This document shows positions 1-7,398 of a stretch of DNA of 12,916 nucleotides, one piece after another (within the stretch, counting starts at the first letter, position 1; each line of letters starts with the position of its first letter). The DNA lies in the NCBI GenBank assembly GCA_030038035.1, contig JASHPP010000713.1, positions 1 through 12,916 of the forward strand, given 5' to 3'. A program made the translations under genes and the position numbers. The stretch is from Trebonia sp. (GTDB lineage Bacteria; Actinomycetota; Actinomycetes; Streptosporangiales; Streptosporangiaceae). The notes beneath the pieces were generated by a model, which saw nothing but the letters and a program-made list of their open reading frames with translations, made no database searches and was not told the origin of the DNA.

Positions 1-1
1 C

Positions 2-1378
2 GGCCAGCGCCTGGGGCTGCCGCTGTCGTACGCGTTCGACCCGGGCGGCGCCGCGGACGGCGTCACGATCGACATCCCGCTGAACACGCTGAACCAGGCC
101 CGTCCGGAAGAATTCTCCTGGCAGGTGCCTGGCCTGCGCCAGGAACTGGTCACCGAGCTCATCCGCTCGCTGCCCAAGGCCCTGCGCCGTGAACTGGTCC
201 CCGCTCCCGATGTAGCCCGCGAGGTCCTGGCCCGCATCAGCGACGCCCCTCCAGACGGTTCCGCTCCGGCCACTCCTGCCCCGCCCGCCCCGTCGGGCCC
301 TGTCGCGGACGTACGGGAGGTCCTGTCGCGCGAACTGTTCCTGCTGCGGGGCGTGCGCGTCCCGGTAGACGCGTTCGACCTGGACAAGCTGCCGCCGCAC
401 CTGCGGATCACGTTCCGTGTCACCGACGGGGACCGGGTGCTCGGCACCGGCAAGGACCTCGCCGCGCTGCAGCGGCAGCTGCGGCCGCAGCTGCGCGCCA
501 CGCTGTCCGCCAGGGCGGTCGCGCTGACCCGCACGGGGCTGACCAGCTGGGATTTCGGCGCGCTGCCGAAGGTGTTCACCGACGGCGAGGTCAAGGCCTA
601 CCCGGCGCTCGCGGACGCGGGCGATACGGTCGACGTGCGGCTGTTCGAGACACCCGGCGCCGCGCGCGCGGCCATGCGGGCCGGCACGAGGCGGCTGGTC
701 CTGCTCGGCGCCCGGTCGCCGGTGAAGGACATCGCGGCGCGGCTGACGACGGCGCAGAAGCTCGCGCTGAGCCACAACCCCCACGGCAGCGTGGCCGCGC
801 TGTTCGCCGACTGCGTGAGCTGCGCCGCCGACGGCCTGATCGCGGGCGCGGGCGGCCCGGCGTGGGATGCCGAGGGCTTCGCGCGGCTGGCCGAGCAGGT
901 CCGCCCGCGGCTGCACGCGGCGACGGCCGAGGTGGTGACCTGGGCGGAGGAGCTGCTGCGCGCCGCGCACGCGGCGCAGGCGCGGCTCGGCGAGCTGCGC
1001 AGCCCGGTGCTCGAGCCGGCCGTCGCCGACATCCGGGACCAGCTTCGGGGGCTGGTATACCCGGGGTTCCTGACCGCCACGGGGATGGCGCGGCTGCCCG
1101 CGCTGGCGCGGTACCTGCGCGCGATCGGGCGGCGCCTCGACAAGCTGGCCGACAATCCGGGCCGGGACGCGCAGCAGATGGCGGTCGTCCACCGGGTCCA
1201 GGACGCCTGCCAGGCTGCGCTCGCCGCGCTGCCCGCCGCCGTCAGGTCCAGCGATGCGGCGCGGGAGATCGGGTGGCTGATCGAGGAGTTGCGGGTCAGC
1301 CTGTTCGCCCAGACCGTCGGCACTCCTGTGCCGGTTTCCGAGCGCAGGATAATGACGGCAATCGAACACCTCAATTGA
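2..1378 (+). CDS. hrpA: ATP-dependent RNA helicase HrpA-type, C-terminal part (5' end outside window)
   Basis: The reading frame is open from base 2 to the TGA at 1376-1378, about 458 residues, and has no start of its own because the gene begins upstream. The opening residues (Y-AFDPGGAADGV followed by IPLNTLNQ and FSWQVPGLR) match the DUF3418 region that closes HrpA-type DEAH/RHA helicases; the catalytic helicase motifs lie outside the window. The remainder, rich in Leu, Ala and Arg, is the usual long C-terminal helical region. HrpA-type helicases unwind RNA in the cytoplasm using ATP, and E. coli HrpA is linked to mRNA processing and rescue of collided ribosomes. Third positions are nearly all G/C, so this is native chromosomal sequence. 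A GTG at 125 lies in frame but is internal to the conserved domain, so I do not treat it as the start. The family call is firm; the role in this organism is inferred. Confidence 0.88.
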   Translation, partial: GQRLGLPLSYAFDPGGAADGVTIDIPLNTLNQARPEEFSWQVPGLRQELVTELIRSLPKALRRELVPAPDVAREVLARISDAPPDGSAPATPAPPAPSGPVADVREVLSRELFLLRGVRVPVDAFDLDKLPPHLRITFRVTDGDRVLGTGKDLAALQRQLRPQLRATLSARAVALTRTGLTSWDFGALPKVFTDGEVKAYPALADAGDTVDVRLFETPGAARAAMRAGTRRLVLLGARSPVKDIAARLTTAQKLALSHNPHGSVAALFADCVSCAADGLIAGAGGPAWDAEGFARLAEQVRPRLHAATAEVVTWAEELLRAAHAAQARLGELRSPVLEPAVADIRDQLRGLVYPGFLTATGMARLPALARYLRAIGRRLDKLADNPGRDAQQMAVVHRVQDACQAALAALPAAVRSSDAAREIGWLIEELRVSLFAQTVGTPVPVSERRIMTAIEHLN

Positions 1379-1391
1379 CAACGGTTTGCCA

Positions 1392-1420
1392 TTCGAACGC
1401 CATCGGCGTGTCGTTCGAAC
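1392..1420. promoter_or_regulatory. Direct repeat of TTCGAAC upstream of the XRE regulator
   Basis: TTCGAAC occurs at 1392-1398 and again at 1414-1420, 22 bp apart, about two helical turns, so both copies would face the same side of the DNA. TTCGAA is itself a palindrome. The pair lies 90-120 bp upstream of the GTG of the XRE/DUF5753 gene in the only intergenic space before it. A regulator of this type often controls its own promoter, so these are candidate operator half-sites. No convincing -35/-10 pair could be fixed. Confidence 0.3.
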
Positions 1421-1495
1421 CCGCGGACTACTTTCAGTGCTAGGTTCCTTCCCAAGTAGCACCGCCTTCCGCCCGCGGGCCGAGGGCCGGTAAGC

Positions 1496-1506
1496 AAGGA
1501 GGAAGG
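1496..1506 (+). promoter_or_regulatory. Strong ribosome binding site for the XRE regulator
   Basis: A purine-rich AAGGAGGAAGG lies eight bases (counting from GGAGG) before the GTG at 1511. It fixes that GTG as the start. Confidence 0.75.
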
Positions 1507-1510
1507 CACC

Positions 1511-2377
1511 GTGACCGGAACACCCCCCGTCAGGCGTCGGCTGCTCGGCGCGGCACTGCGCAGGTACCGGGAGAACCTCGGCTACGGCCTGGACGAGGCC
1601 GCTCGGATCCTGGAGTGCGACCGTTCCAAGATCAGCCGGGTCGAGACCGGGCAGCGCGGCATCAGCGCCAAGGAGCTGCGCGAGCTGCTCACCGAGTACG
1701 GCGTGCCGGCCGGCGAGCAGGCCGCGCTGCTCGCCGTGGCGCACCGGGGCCGGCAGCATGGCTGGTGGCAGGACTACCAGGACGTCCTCTCGGACGCGGG
1801 CCAGGATTACGTGATCATGGAAACCTCGGCGTCGGAAATCCTGGCCTACGCGCCGCACCAGGTGCCCGACCTGCTGCAGACGCGGGAGTACGCGCGCACT
1901 GTGGCCGCGGCCGACCCCGGCTGCGACGGGGACGAGCAGCGGGCGCACGCGGTCGAGGTGAAGCTGGCCAGGCAGCGGGCGGTGCTCAGTGAGCGCCGCC
2001 CGCGGCTGGAGTTTGTTGTCGGTGAGGCGGCACTGCACCAGGTGGTCGGCGGGGCGGGGGTGATGCGCCCGCAGCTTGCCAGGCTGGCTGTGCTCGCCGA
2101 CGAGGGCGCCAGGGCACCTGGTCCCGCCGTGTCGCTGCAAATCCTGCCGTTCGCCGCAGGCGCATACGCGGTGGCCGGATGCGGGCCGATGGCGGTCCTG
2201 CGATTCGCGGACACGCCCGGCCTGGGCGTCGTCCACCTGGCCGCGCTGAGCGGCGGGGTCAGCCTGGAACGCGGCGAGGACGTGGCTCGCTACATACGGG
2301 CCTTCGCGCAGCTGCGGACGGCGGCCCTCACCCCGGCGGCATCGGCGCGACTGCTGCGCGCCATGGCGCGAGACTGA
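1511..2377 (+). CDS. XRE-family HTH transcriptional regulator with DUF5753 domain
   Basis: A 288-residue protein starting at GTG 1511 behind a strong ribosome binding site. Residues about 10-65 form a lambda-repressor-type helix-turn-helix (LGAALRRYRENLGYGLDEAA, then DRSKISRVETGQR, typical of the recognition helix). From about residue 85 to the end is a DUF5753 region, recognisable by the GWWQDYQDVL start, ETSASEILAYAPHQVPDLLQTREYAR, and the later LQILPFAAGAY. This architecture is very common in Streptomyces and relatives, often next to a short DUF397 gene, and several members control development or antibiotic genes. No DUF397 gene follows here: the next gene is a small convergent ORF 18 bp away. 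The length is normal and there is no frame break. The target promoters are unknown. Confidence 0.88.
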   Translation: MTGTPPVRRRLLGAALRRYRENLGYGLDEAARILECDRSKISRVETGQRGISAKELRELLTEYGVPAGEQAALLAVAHRGRQHGWWQDYQDVLSDAGQDYVIMETSASEILAYAPHQVPDLLQTREYARTVAAADPGCDGDEQRAHAVEVKLARQRAVLSERRPRLEFVVGEAALHQVVGGAGVMRPQLARLAVLADEGARAPGPAVSLQILPFAAGAYAVAGCGPMAVLRFADTPGLGVVHLAALSGGVSLERGEDVARYIRAFAQLRTAALTPAASARLLRAMARD

Positions 2378-2395
2378 GCGGACGTGCCCGGACGC

Positions 2396-2632
2396 TTATG
2401 GCTGCGGGTTCTCGGCACTGCCCGCGTCTGCGGGCAACGGCGTCGACATCTCGCGGAGCGGGTGCGAGAGCTGTCTGTTGACAACCTCGAGCTTGGCGAT
2501 GAGGTCCTGGATGTCGCGGAGCTGTTGACCGTCGTCACGGCTCTGCTTGCTTCCGGGGGCGTCTCCGCGAAGCCCTCCGGGGACACTTTCGTCGCGATCG
2601 CTTGCGGTCGGCACGCCGTTGCCGGAAATCAT
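2396..2632 (-). CDS. Small hydrophilic hypothetical protein
   Basis: On the minus strand the frame ending at TAA 2396-2398 has a strong bias to G/C at third positions from about 2625 downwards, better than the competing frames, so I accept it as coding. I choose ATG 2632 because GGAG precedes it by nine bases; an in-frame ATG at 2647 has no such site. The 78-residue product is polar, with Asp/Arg/Ser-rich ends around a likely amphipathic helix (QQLRDIQDLIAKLEVVNRQL) that could form a short coiled coil. No family is recognised. It converges on the XRE gene, with 18 bp between the stop codons. Upstream, another frame of the same strand encodes a Leu-rich hydrophobic stretch (2640-2690), so an older, longer membrane-anchored protein broken by a frameshift is possible. 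Confidence 0.4.
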   Translation of the reverse strand: MISGNGVPTASDRDESVPGGLRGDAPGSKQSRDDGQQLRDIQDLIAKLEVVNRQLSHPLREMSTPLPADAGSAENPQP

Positions 2633-2883
2633 GGATAAGAACTCCATAGTCGGTGAGGAGGAGCAGGCGAACACCAACGGCGCCTATCAGGAAGAATCTT
2701 ACTGCGATTTAACAGACTTGTCACGCGGAACCCGGAGGATATTCACAATATCGCCGATTCCGTCGCGCCCGTCTGCCTCAGGCGCCTCGATGGATCGATG
2801 ATAACCCAAGATTGAAGCACGAACGCGCAGGTCAGCCGTGTCGAGCTAATCGCGATCGATTGCACCGATATTTCGCTTCTCAG

Positions 2884-2939
2884 ATGCACATGCACGCCAC
2901 GATGCACGATCACGAGGAAAACGCGAATGCACGTGCATT
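2884..2939. repeat. Cluster of ATGCAC hexamers ending in a 14-bp palindrome
   Basis: ATGCAC occurs at 2884-2889, directly repeated at 2890-2895, again at 2902-2907 and 2927-2932, and inverted at 2933-2938. The last two form the perfect palindrome AATGCACGTGCATT (2926-2939). The cluster spans the last codons and the region just beyond the stop of the TetR gene. The DNA from 2633 to 2883 is more AT-rich than its surroundings and holds no gene I can support. The array could be a protein-binding site or a weak transcript end; the function is unknown. Confidence 0.4.
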
Positions 2940-3638
2940 TAAGCGGCGGGTTGACGAGCGCTGGCCGTGGGCGCGCATGGACTGTTCGATTTCGCCCGGG
3001 CTGAGCGCGGGGACCGGCAGTTCCGGCGAGCCGCCCCGGGCGGCGCGCATGCCGTCGATGATCAGCGCGAGGTACCTGCGCCAGATGTCCGGCTGGACAG
3101 AGCCGGCGTACTCGCCCGCCGAGGCGAGCATGAACACGATGAGCGGAATGTCGGTCGGGCTGAAGTCGTGGCGCAGTGTGCCCTCAGCCAGCGCGCGCTC
3201 AACGAGCTTGCTCACCACCGGACGCATCTGCTCGCGGGCATAGGCGACCCGGTCCTTGCCGTAGGTGGCGAACATCATCAGCTGCCGCAGGCCCAGGTCG
3301 CCCGCCATGCTGGCGGCGGCGTGTTCAAGGTACGAGATCAGCGCCTGCCAGGGGTCGGGCGCCGCGCACGCCTGTTCGGCAACCGCGACCATGGCGTCGA
3401 TGCGGTCCTGGAAAAGCTCCGCGACCAGCGTCTCCTTGTCGGGGAACCGCCGGTAGACCGTGCCGACCCCGACTCCCGCCTGGCGGGCCACGTCGTCCAG
3501 GGTGGCGTCAAGCCCGCGCTGGGTGAACACCTCGGTGGCCGCGCGCAGAATGCGCTGCCGGTTCCGCTCGGCGTCGCGGCGCAGCGGGCGTTCGCCACGG
3601 CAGTCCCCGACCGCGTCACCCTCGGCACGAGATGTCAT
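2910..3638 (-). CDS. TetR-family transcriptional repressor
   Basis: A 242-residue protein with ATG at 3638 and TGA at 2910-2912. Residues about 21-80 are the TetR DNA-binding domain: RRDAERNRQRIL opens helix 1, followed by AATEVFTQRG, the HTH DDVARQAGVGVGTVYRRFPDKE, and LVAELFQDR. The C-terminal half is the helical ligand and dimer domain, ending in the conserved-looking DIWRRYLALIIDGMR; the last 25 or so residues are a variable tail. It is divergent from a DHA2 drug-efflux gene with 94 bp between starts, the standard arrangement in which the repressor blocks both genes until a drug binds it. Inverted repeats in the shared gap are candidate operators. The family is certain; the ligand cannot be told from sequence. 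Confidence 0.92.
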   Translation of the reverse strand: MTSRAEGDAVGDCRGERPLRRDAERNRQRILRAATEVFTQRGLDATLDDVARQAGVGVGTVYRRFPDKETLVAELFQDRIDAMVAVAEQACAAPDPWQALISYLEHAAASMAGDLGLRQLMMFATYGKDRVAYAREQMRPVVSKLVERALAEGTLRHDFSPTDIPLIVFMLASAGEYAGSVQPDIWRRYLALIIDGMRAARGGSPELPVPALSPGEIEQSMRAHGQRSSTRRLNARAFAFSS

Positions 3639-3655
3639 GGCCGTAGCCTACCCGC

Positions 3656-3676
3656 AGCGGAGGCGGTGTCTCCGCT
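3656..3676. promoter_or_regulatory. Inverted repeat in the TetR/MFS gap (7-bp arms)
   Basis: AGCGGAG (3656-3662) and CTCCGCT (3670-3676) are perfect inverted arms separated by seven bases, close to the TetR start. Either this or the repeat at 3708-3721 could be the repressor's operator. Confidence 0.35.
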
Positions 3677-3707
3677 TCGTGTTATGCTGGCGCAATAAAC
3701 GGAGCAG

Positions 3708-3721
3708 CTATCTCCAGATAG
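3708..3721. promoter_or_regulatory. Candidate TetR operator CTATCT-CC-AGATAG
   Basis: Six-base perfect inverted arms, CTATCT and AGATAG, separated by CC, lie 12 bp upstream of the efflux-pump ATG. The site is placed to block transcription or early elongation of the pump. The symmetry and the location between a TetR gene and its divergent target suggest an operator; binding is inferred. Confidence 0.45.
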
Positions 3722-3732
3722 GCGGGTTCGGA

Positions 3733-5307
3733 ATGTCCGAGGGGAGCGTGCCCGCGCCGGGTGCGGGGCGGACGGGCGCGGGCGCGCAGCAGGCCTGGCC
3801 GGGCAGCAACGCTGAGCCCGACCCGAGGCGCTGGCTGATCCTCGTGGTCATTGCGATCGCGCAGCTCATGGTCGTGCTCGACGCCACCGTCATGAACATC
3901 GCGCTGCCGTCGGCGCAGCGGGCACTGGACTTCACCAACGTCGACAGGCAATGGGTCGTGACGGCGTACTCGCTGTCGTTCGGCAGCCTGCTACTGTTCT
4001 GCGGCCGGCTTTCCGACCTGATCGGCCGCAAGGTCATCTTCATCACCGGGCTGGCGGGCTTCGCCGCCGCGTCCGCTGTCGGCGGCGCTTCCGTCAACTT
4101 CACGATGCTGGTGGCGGCGCGCGCCTGCCAGGGCGCGTTCGGCGCGATGCTGGCGCCGGCCGCGCTGTCGCTGCTCGCCACGACGTTCGCCGATCCGAGT
4201 GAGCGGGGCAAGGCGTTCGGCATCTACGGCTCGGTCGCAGCCGGCGGCGGCGCGGTCGGACTGCTGCTTGGCGGCGTGCTGACGTCCTACCTGTCCTGGC
4301 GCTGGTGCCTGTACATCAACCTGTTCTTCGCCGGCATCGCGATCTCCGGCGCGCTGAGCCTGCTGCGCCGGCAGTCCGGCCCGCCCGGAGCGCAGCTCGA
4401 CATCCCCGGTGTGCTCCTGGTTTCCAGCGGGGTGTTCTGCCTCGTCTACGGGTTCTCCAACGCCGCGACGCACGACTGGTCCACCCCATCGACCTGGGGC
4501 TTCCTCGCGGCAGGCGTCATCCTGCTCATCGCGTTCGGGGCCTGGCTCACGCGCGCGACGTCGCCGCTGCTGCCACCCCGGGTTGTCGTCAACCGCAACC
4601 GCGGTGCCGCCTACCTCGGTATCCTGGTCACCGCCGCCGGCATGTTCGGCATCTTCCTGTTCCTCACGTACTACCTGCAGGACACGCTGAGGTACTCACC
4701 GGTCATCACGGGCGTGGCCTTCCTGCCCATGGTCGTGTGCATCGCGATCGCGTCCAACCTTTCCAACATCGTCCTGATGCCTCGCATCGGCCCCAAGCCG
4801 ATCGTCTCGGTCGGCCTGGTGCTCGCCGCGGCGGGTACGGCCTGGCTGACCGGGATCGGCCCGCACTCCGGATATGCGGAGACGATCCTCGGGCCGATCA
4901 TGGTCGCCGGCTTCGGCCTTGGCCTGATGTTCTCCACGGCGTTCAACACCGGCACGTTCGGCGTGGCGCCCCGTGACGCCGGCGTGGCCTCGGCGACCGT
5001 CAACACCGGCCAGCAGCTGGGCGGCTCGATCGGCACCGCGCTGCTGAACACGATCGCGACCAGCGCGGCAACCGCCTACCTGGCCAGCCACCTGAGCGGC
5101 CGGCCGGCGCCAGGGGTGGTGCAGCTGTCGCTGATCCACGGGTACACGACCGCGTTCTGGTGGGTTGCCGGGATCTTCCTGGCCGGAGCGGTGGTCTGCG
5201 GTTCGCTGATGCGCCGCGGCCCGCTGCGCCTGCCCCAGCCCGACGCCGGCCCGGCATCCGCCGCAGCCGACGCCACCCAGGCAGGCGCCACGGCCCGCAC
5301 GGAATAA
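3733..5307 (+). CDS. MFS transporter, DHA2 (14-TM) drug:H+ antiporter family
   Basis: A 524-residue inner-membrane protein. I start it at ATG 3733, just after the shared TetR promoter gap; the frame is open much further upstream, but that stretch lies antisense to the TetR gene. After a polar 30-residue N-terminus, TM1 (about 34-56) contains the DHA2 signature LDATVMNIALP. Motif A, GRLSDLIGRK, is at 91-100 between TM2 and TM3. The motif-C region (GGGAVGLLLGG, about 171-181) is followed by SWRWCLYINL. There are about 14 hydrophobic segments and a soluble Pro/Ala-rich tail. Family members export structurally varied toxic compounds in exchange for protons. The divergent TetR gene probably represses it. 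Two GC-rich hairpins follow its TAA. The exported substrate is unknown. Confidence 0.92.
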   Translation: MSEGSVPAPGAGRTGAGAQQAWPGSNAEPDPRRWLILVVIAIAQLMVVLDATVMNIALPSAQRALDFTNVDRQWVVTAYSLSFGSLLLFCGRLSDLIGRKVIFITGLAGFAAASAVGGASVNFTMLVAARACQGAFGAMLAPAALSLLATTFADPSERGKAFGIYGSVAAGGGAVGLLLGGVLTSYLSWRWCLYINLFFAGIAISGALSLLRRQSGPPGAQLDIPGVLLVSSGVFCLVYGFSNAATHDWSTPSTWGFLAAGVILLIAFGAWLTRATSPLLPPRVVVNRNRGAAYLGILVTAAGMFGIFLFLTYYLQDTLRYSPVITGVAFLPMVVCIAIASNLSNIVLMPRIGPKPIVSVGLVLAAAGTAWLTGIGPHSGYAETILGPIMVAGFGLGLMFSTAFNTGTFGVAPRDAGVASATVNTGQQLGGSIGTALLNTIATSAATAYLASHLSGRPAPGVVQLSLIHGYTTAFWWVAGIFLAGAVVCGSLMRRGPLRLPQPDAGPASAAADATQAGATARTE

Positions 5308-5328
5308 TCCGGGGGGCGACCCCCCGGA
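5308..5328 (+). terminator. GC-rich hairpin directly after the efflux gene
   Basis: TCCGGGGGG and CCCCCCGGA form a perfect 9-bp stem around the triloop CGA, starting on the base after the TAA of the MFS gene. There is no U-tract, as is usual in high-GC actinomycetes, so termination efficiency is inferred. Confidence 0.6.
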
Positions 5329-5358
5329 CCCCCCGGCTGCGCCTTGACGGCGCACGTG

Positions 5359-5389
5359 CTCCGGGGATCTTGCGGTTTGATCCCCGGAG
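5359..5389. terminator. Second hairpin behind the efflux gene (11-bp perfect stem)
   Basis: CTCCGGGGATC (5359-5369) and GATCCCCGGAG (5379-5389) pair perfectly around a nine-base loop. With the hairpin at 5308-5328 it makes a double terminator-like end between the intact left part and the decayed right part. The 78 bp beyond it hold nothing I recognise. Confidence 0.55.
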
Positions 5390-5467
5390 GGCCCACCCGC
5401 AGACACATTAAGCGCCTTATTCAAACCCCATCCGCCGGGCGTCGCGCGTGTTGGCGGACATGCGTTC

Positions 5468-6173
5468 ATGGCCTCTCGGAGTGGGCAACGATTGAGCTTT
5501 GAGTCTCCGGCGTGTGCCGGTCATCACCGCTCTGCGAGCGGGGCGGGGGTGGGACGGCCGGAGTCAGGAGGCGTGCTGGCCGGAAGGTACCACTTGGACC
5601 AGCTACCGGGACGCGGAGCCATGGGCGAGATCTGGCGCTGTCGTGACCTTCGCCTCGCCCGGGACGTCGCGGTCAAGGTTCTGCGTGATATAGATCCAGA
5701 TCCAGATGACACACGACGGTTTCGTCGGGAAGCCGAGGCGGCCGCTGGGCTGCGTCATCCAGGTATCCTCATCGTCTACGACGTCGATGAGGCCGACGGC
5801 CGGATGTTCATCTCCACGGAACTGCTCCACGGCCACGACCTCGGGAGGCTCCTGAAGGGACATCCAGAAGGTCTGCCGGTTGGTGAGGCGGCAGGCTTCA
5901 GCGTCGAAGTCGCCAGCGCGCTGGCTCATGCATACGGGCTGGGGATCGTCATCGCGACCTGAAGCCGTCCAACCTGTTCGCCCAAGACGACGGGCCACTG
6001 AAGGTGCTGTACTTCGGCATCTCCCGCGACCTGAACGCCACATCCGGACCCACCGGAACCGGCCAGGCTCTTGGTACGCCTTTCTACATGGCCCCGAACA
6101 GTGGCGCGACGCCGAACCCTCCCTGTCAGCTAACTTAGCGAAATGCGGCTGCCGCGGGGCTTCGGGCGTCTAA
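5468..6173 (+). pseudogene. Serine/threonine protein kinase pseudogene (PknB-like), two frameshifts, truncated
   Basis: The Hanks-type kinase fold can be read through three frames. Frame one (from ATG 5468, or more likely GTG 5549 or 5573) gives LAGRYHLDQLPGRGAMGEIW (Gly-rich loop), DVAVKVL (ATP-binding Lys), RRFRREAEAAAGLRHP and the hinge region. It stops at TGA 5960-5962. Losing one C there (GTC-CAT to GTCAT, about 5950) displaced the catalytic loop HRDLKPSNLF into the next frame. That frame continues with KVLYFGIS, where the Mg-binding Asp of DFG is Tyr (TAC at 6010-6012), and GTPFYMAP. A second one-base loss near 6096 moves the APE-type motif EQWRDAEPS into the third frame. After about 6120 similarity ends, so subdomains IX-XI and any sensor region are missing. 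The product cannot be an active kinase. Ancestral substrates are unknown. Confidence 0.85.
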
Positions 6174-6200
6174 GTCGGGCGATATCAGATTCTTACGTGG

Positions 6201-6962
6201 CTACCTCTTAAACCTCACCACCACACCCTGAGAGCTGCTCTCTCCCCCGTCTGTCTGCCAGGTGGCGGTGAGAGGAGCTGACGATTTGGCCACCCGCCAA
6301 GCCGCCGAGGTCCCGTTGACGAACGACCAATACCCCGAGTTGTAGTACTTCCAGGGTGCCGCAGGACCAGTGTTGTAGGCCTCAAGTGTATCAACCGCAA
6401 CAAAAGCGATATTGCCAGCTGCTACACGCGAGAGAGTCCAACTCTGGTTAGCCAGGTAGTTCAGATCAGCAACCTTGCCACCGCCGTTGACGAAGCCGGT
6501 AGCGGGTCGGTTGAACTCTATGGCAAAGGCATTCCATGCGTTGGTAGGCGTGTTCACCGTCAGCGTATCGGCCGCACCAGTTGTGTCCGTGCAAATCCAT
6601 ATCTCGTTATCAGCACCATCGTTGTACGAGTTGACGAACTTGAAGGTACCCATCCTTGAAGAGATGCTTTTGACGGTGTGCGTCTGAGTGCCTGGGTTAG
6701 TCAAGGTTTGGATTACGAGAATAACGGTGTGGCCTTTCTTTGTGTCGTGAGCGAACACTTTGTTATAGTGTCCGCTAGCGATGCTGGTGGTGTTCCCGTT
6801 AATGGTGCCTGTGTCGTCAGCTTGAACGAAGGCAACTGTGGTAGTGGTGGCGGTAGTGGCACTGGCTGCTGATCCGGAAATAACTGTTTCGGCACTCGCC
6901 GGCAATGCCATGGCCGTTATGAGCACGAGTGCGCTCACCATGGCTAGGAGAATCTTCTTCAC
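6201..6962 (-). CDS. Secreted protein of unknown function, signal peptide, beta-rich
   Basis: A 253-residue product. GTG 6962 is chosen because GGAAGGA precedes it by five bases and the product then begins with a classical Sec signal peptide: KK, a hydrophobic core (ILLAMVSALVLITAMAL) and a PASA cleavage box, cutting after about residue 24. The mature part is rich in Thr, Ser, Asn, Gly and Trp and alternates short beta-like stretches: HTVILVIQTL, GTFKFVNSYNDGADNEIWIC, ADTLTVNTPTNAWNAFAIEF, GNIAFVAVDTLEAYN, SQGVVVRFKR. The order (exposed strand, D/N-x-EIW, Thr-rich strand, then x-EF) resembles extracellular beta-sandwich repeats found in many actinobacterial and environmental exoproteins, but I cannot name a family. 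Third-position G/C is clearly lower than in neighbouring genes, suggesting acquisition. Its start lies at the end of a truncated upstream gene (6963-7245). Confidence 0.72.
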   Translation of the reverse strand: MKKILLAMVSALVLITAMALPASAETVISGSAASATTATTTTVAFVQADDTGTINGNTTSIASGHYNKVFAHDTKKGHTVILVIQTLTNPGTQTHTVKSISSRMGTFKFVNSYNDGADNEIWICTDTTGAADTLTVNTPTNAWNAFAIEFNRPATGFVNGGGKVADLNYLANQSWTLSRVAAGNIAFVAVDTLEAYNTGPAAPWKYYNSGYWSFVNGTSAAWRVAKSSAPLTATWQTDGGESSSQGVVVRFKR

Positions 6963-7245
6963 GTTCGTCCTTCCAGTCTGATCTGAGCGTAGAAGGCATC
7001 TTTCCGATCTCACGCACAGGCCGCTCGGTTTCCGGGAGCACTCGGCGGCTCTGCACGGCCGAAGCAAGCACAGCCCACTGCACCGGCTCGCGTCGCGCCA
7101 GCAGGTTGTCCACATCAAGAGCGACCATAGCTGAAGCTTCACCAGCGGCAGGGAAGACGACGTCAGCGCTGAGCGTTCCAGGTATGCCGCTTGGCCGTAC
7201 TACCAATTCAATAATATCAGTCGTATCTTCGTGAGCTCCTTGCAC
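6963..7245 (-). pseudogene. N-terminal remnant resembling an actinobacterial CHAT-domain protein
   Basis: From GTG 7245 the minus strand reads about 94 residues that look real: DIIELVVRPSG, then GEASAMVALDVDNLLARR, then VQWAVLASAVQSRR and VLPETERPVREIGK. This order resembles the N-terminal region that precedes the protease-like CHAT domain in many actinobacterial proteins (an L/D-V-D-LLARR helix, AVLASAV-RR, RPVRE-G). That is from memory and not a search. Similarity ends just after REIGKM (about 6990), where the expected continuation is replaced by the ribosome binding site and start of the secreted-protein gene. The frame runs on to 6817, but that part is a shadow of the secreted gene. CHAT proteins are caspase-like proteases, often in conflict systems; this stub lacks the catalytic His and Cys. 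No clear ribosome binding site precedes GTG 7245. Confidence 0.42.
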
Positions 7246-7398
7246 TTTTCGGTGTTTGTCCGTTGCCGGGATCGGGTTCGTGCCGCTTCGAGAGGGTGCG
7301 GGAATGGACCTATCTGACGTCGTTTCATGCCTAGTATCGCGCGGCGTTTCGCTTGGCTCGGGAAGGATCGGCTTCGATCGTACTCGCAGACCCTACGG

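Noticed and set aside
598..1509. A 303-codon open frame on the minus strand opposite the helicase gene
   Set aside because: It is antisense to a clearly conserved helicase domain; long open antisense frames are normal in such GC-rich DNA, and the product is low-complexity Ser/Arg/Ala.
2967..3698. A 243-codon plus-strand frame opposite TetR
   Set aside because: Shadow of the TetR gene; no domain and atypical composition.
3460..3732. An N-terminal extension of 91 codons on the efflux pump
   Set aside because: It lies antisense to the TetR DNA-binding domain, is Arg/Ser-rich, and would run through the divergent promoter.
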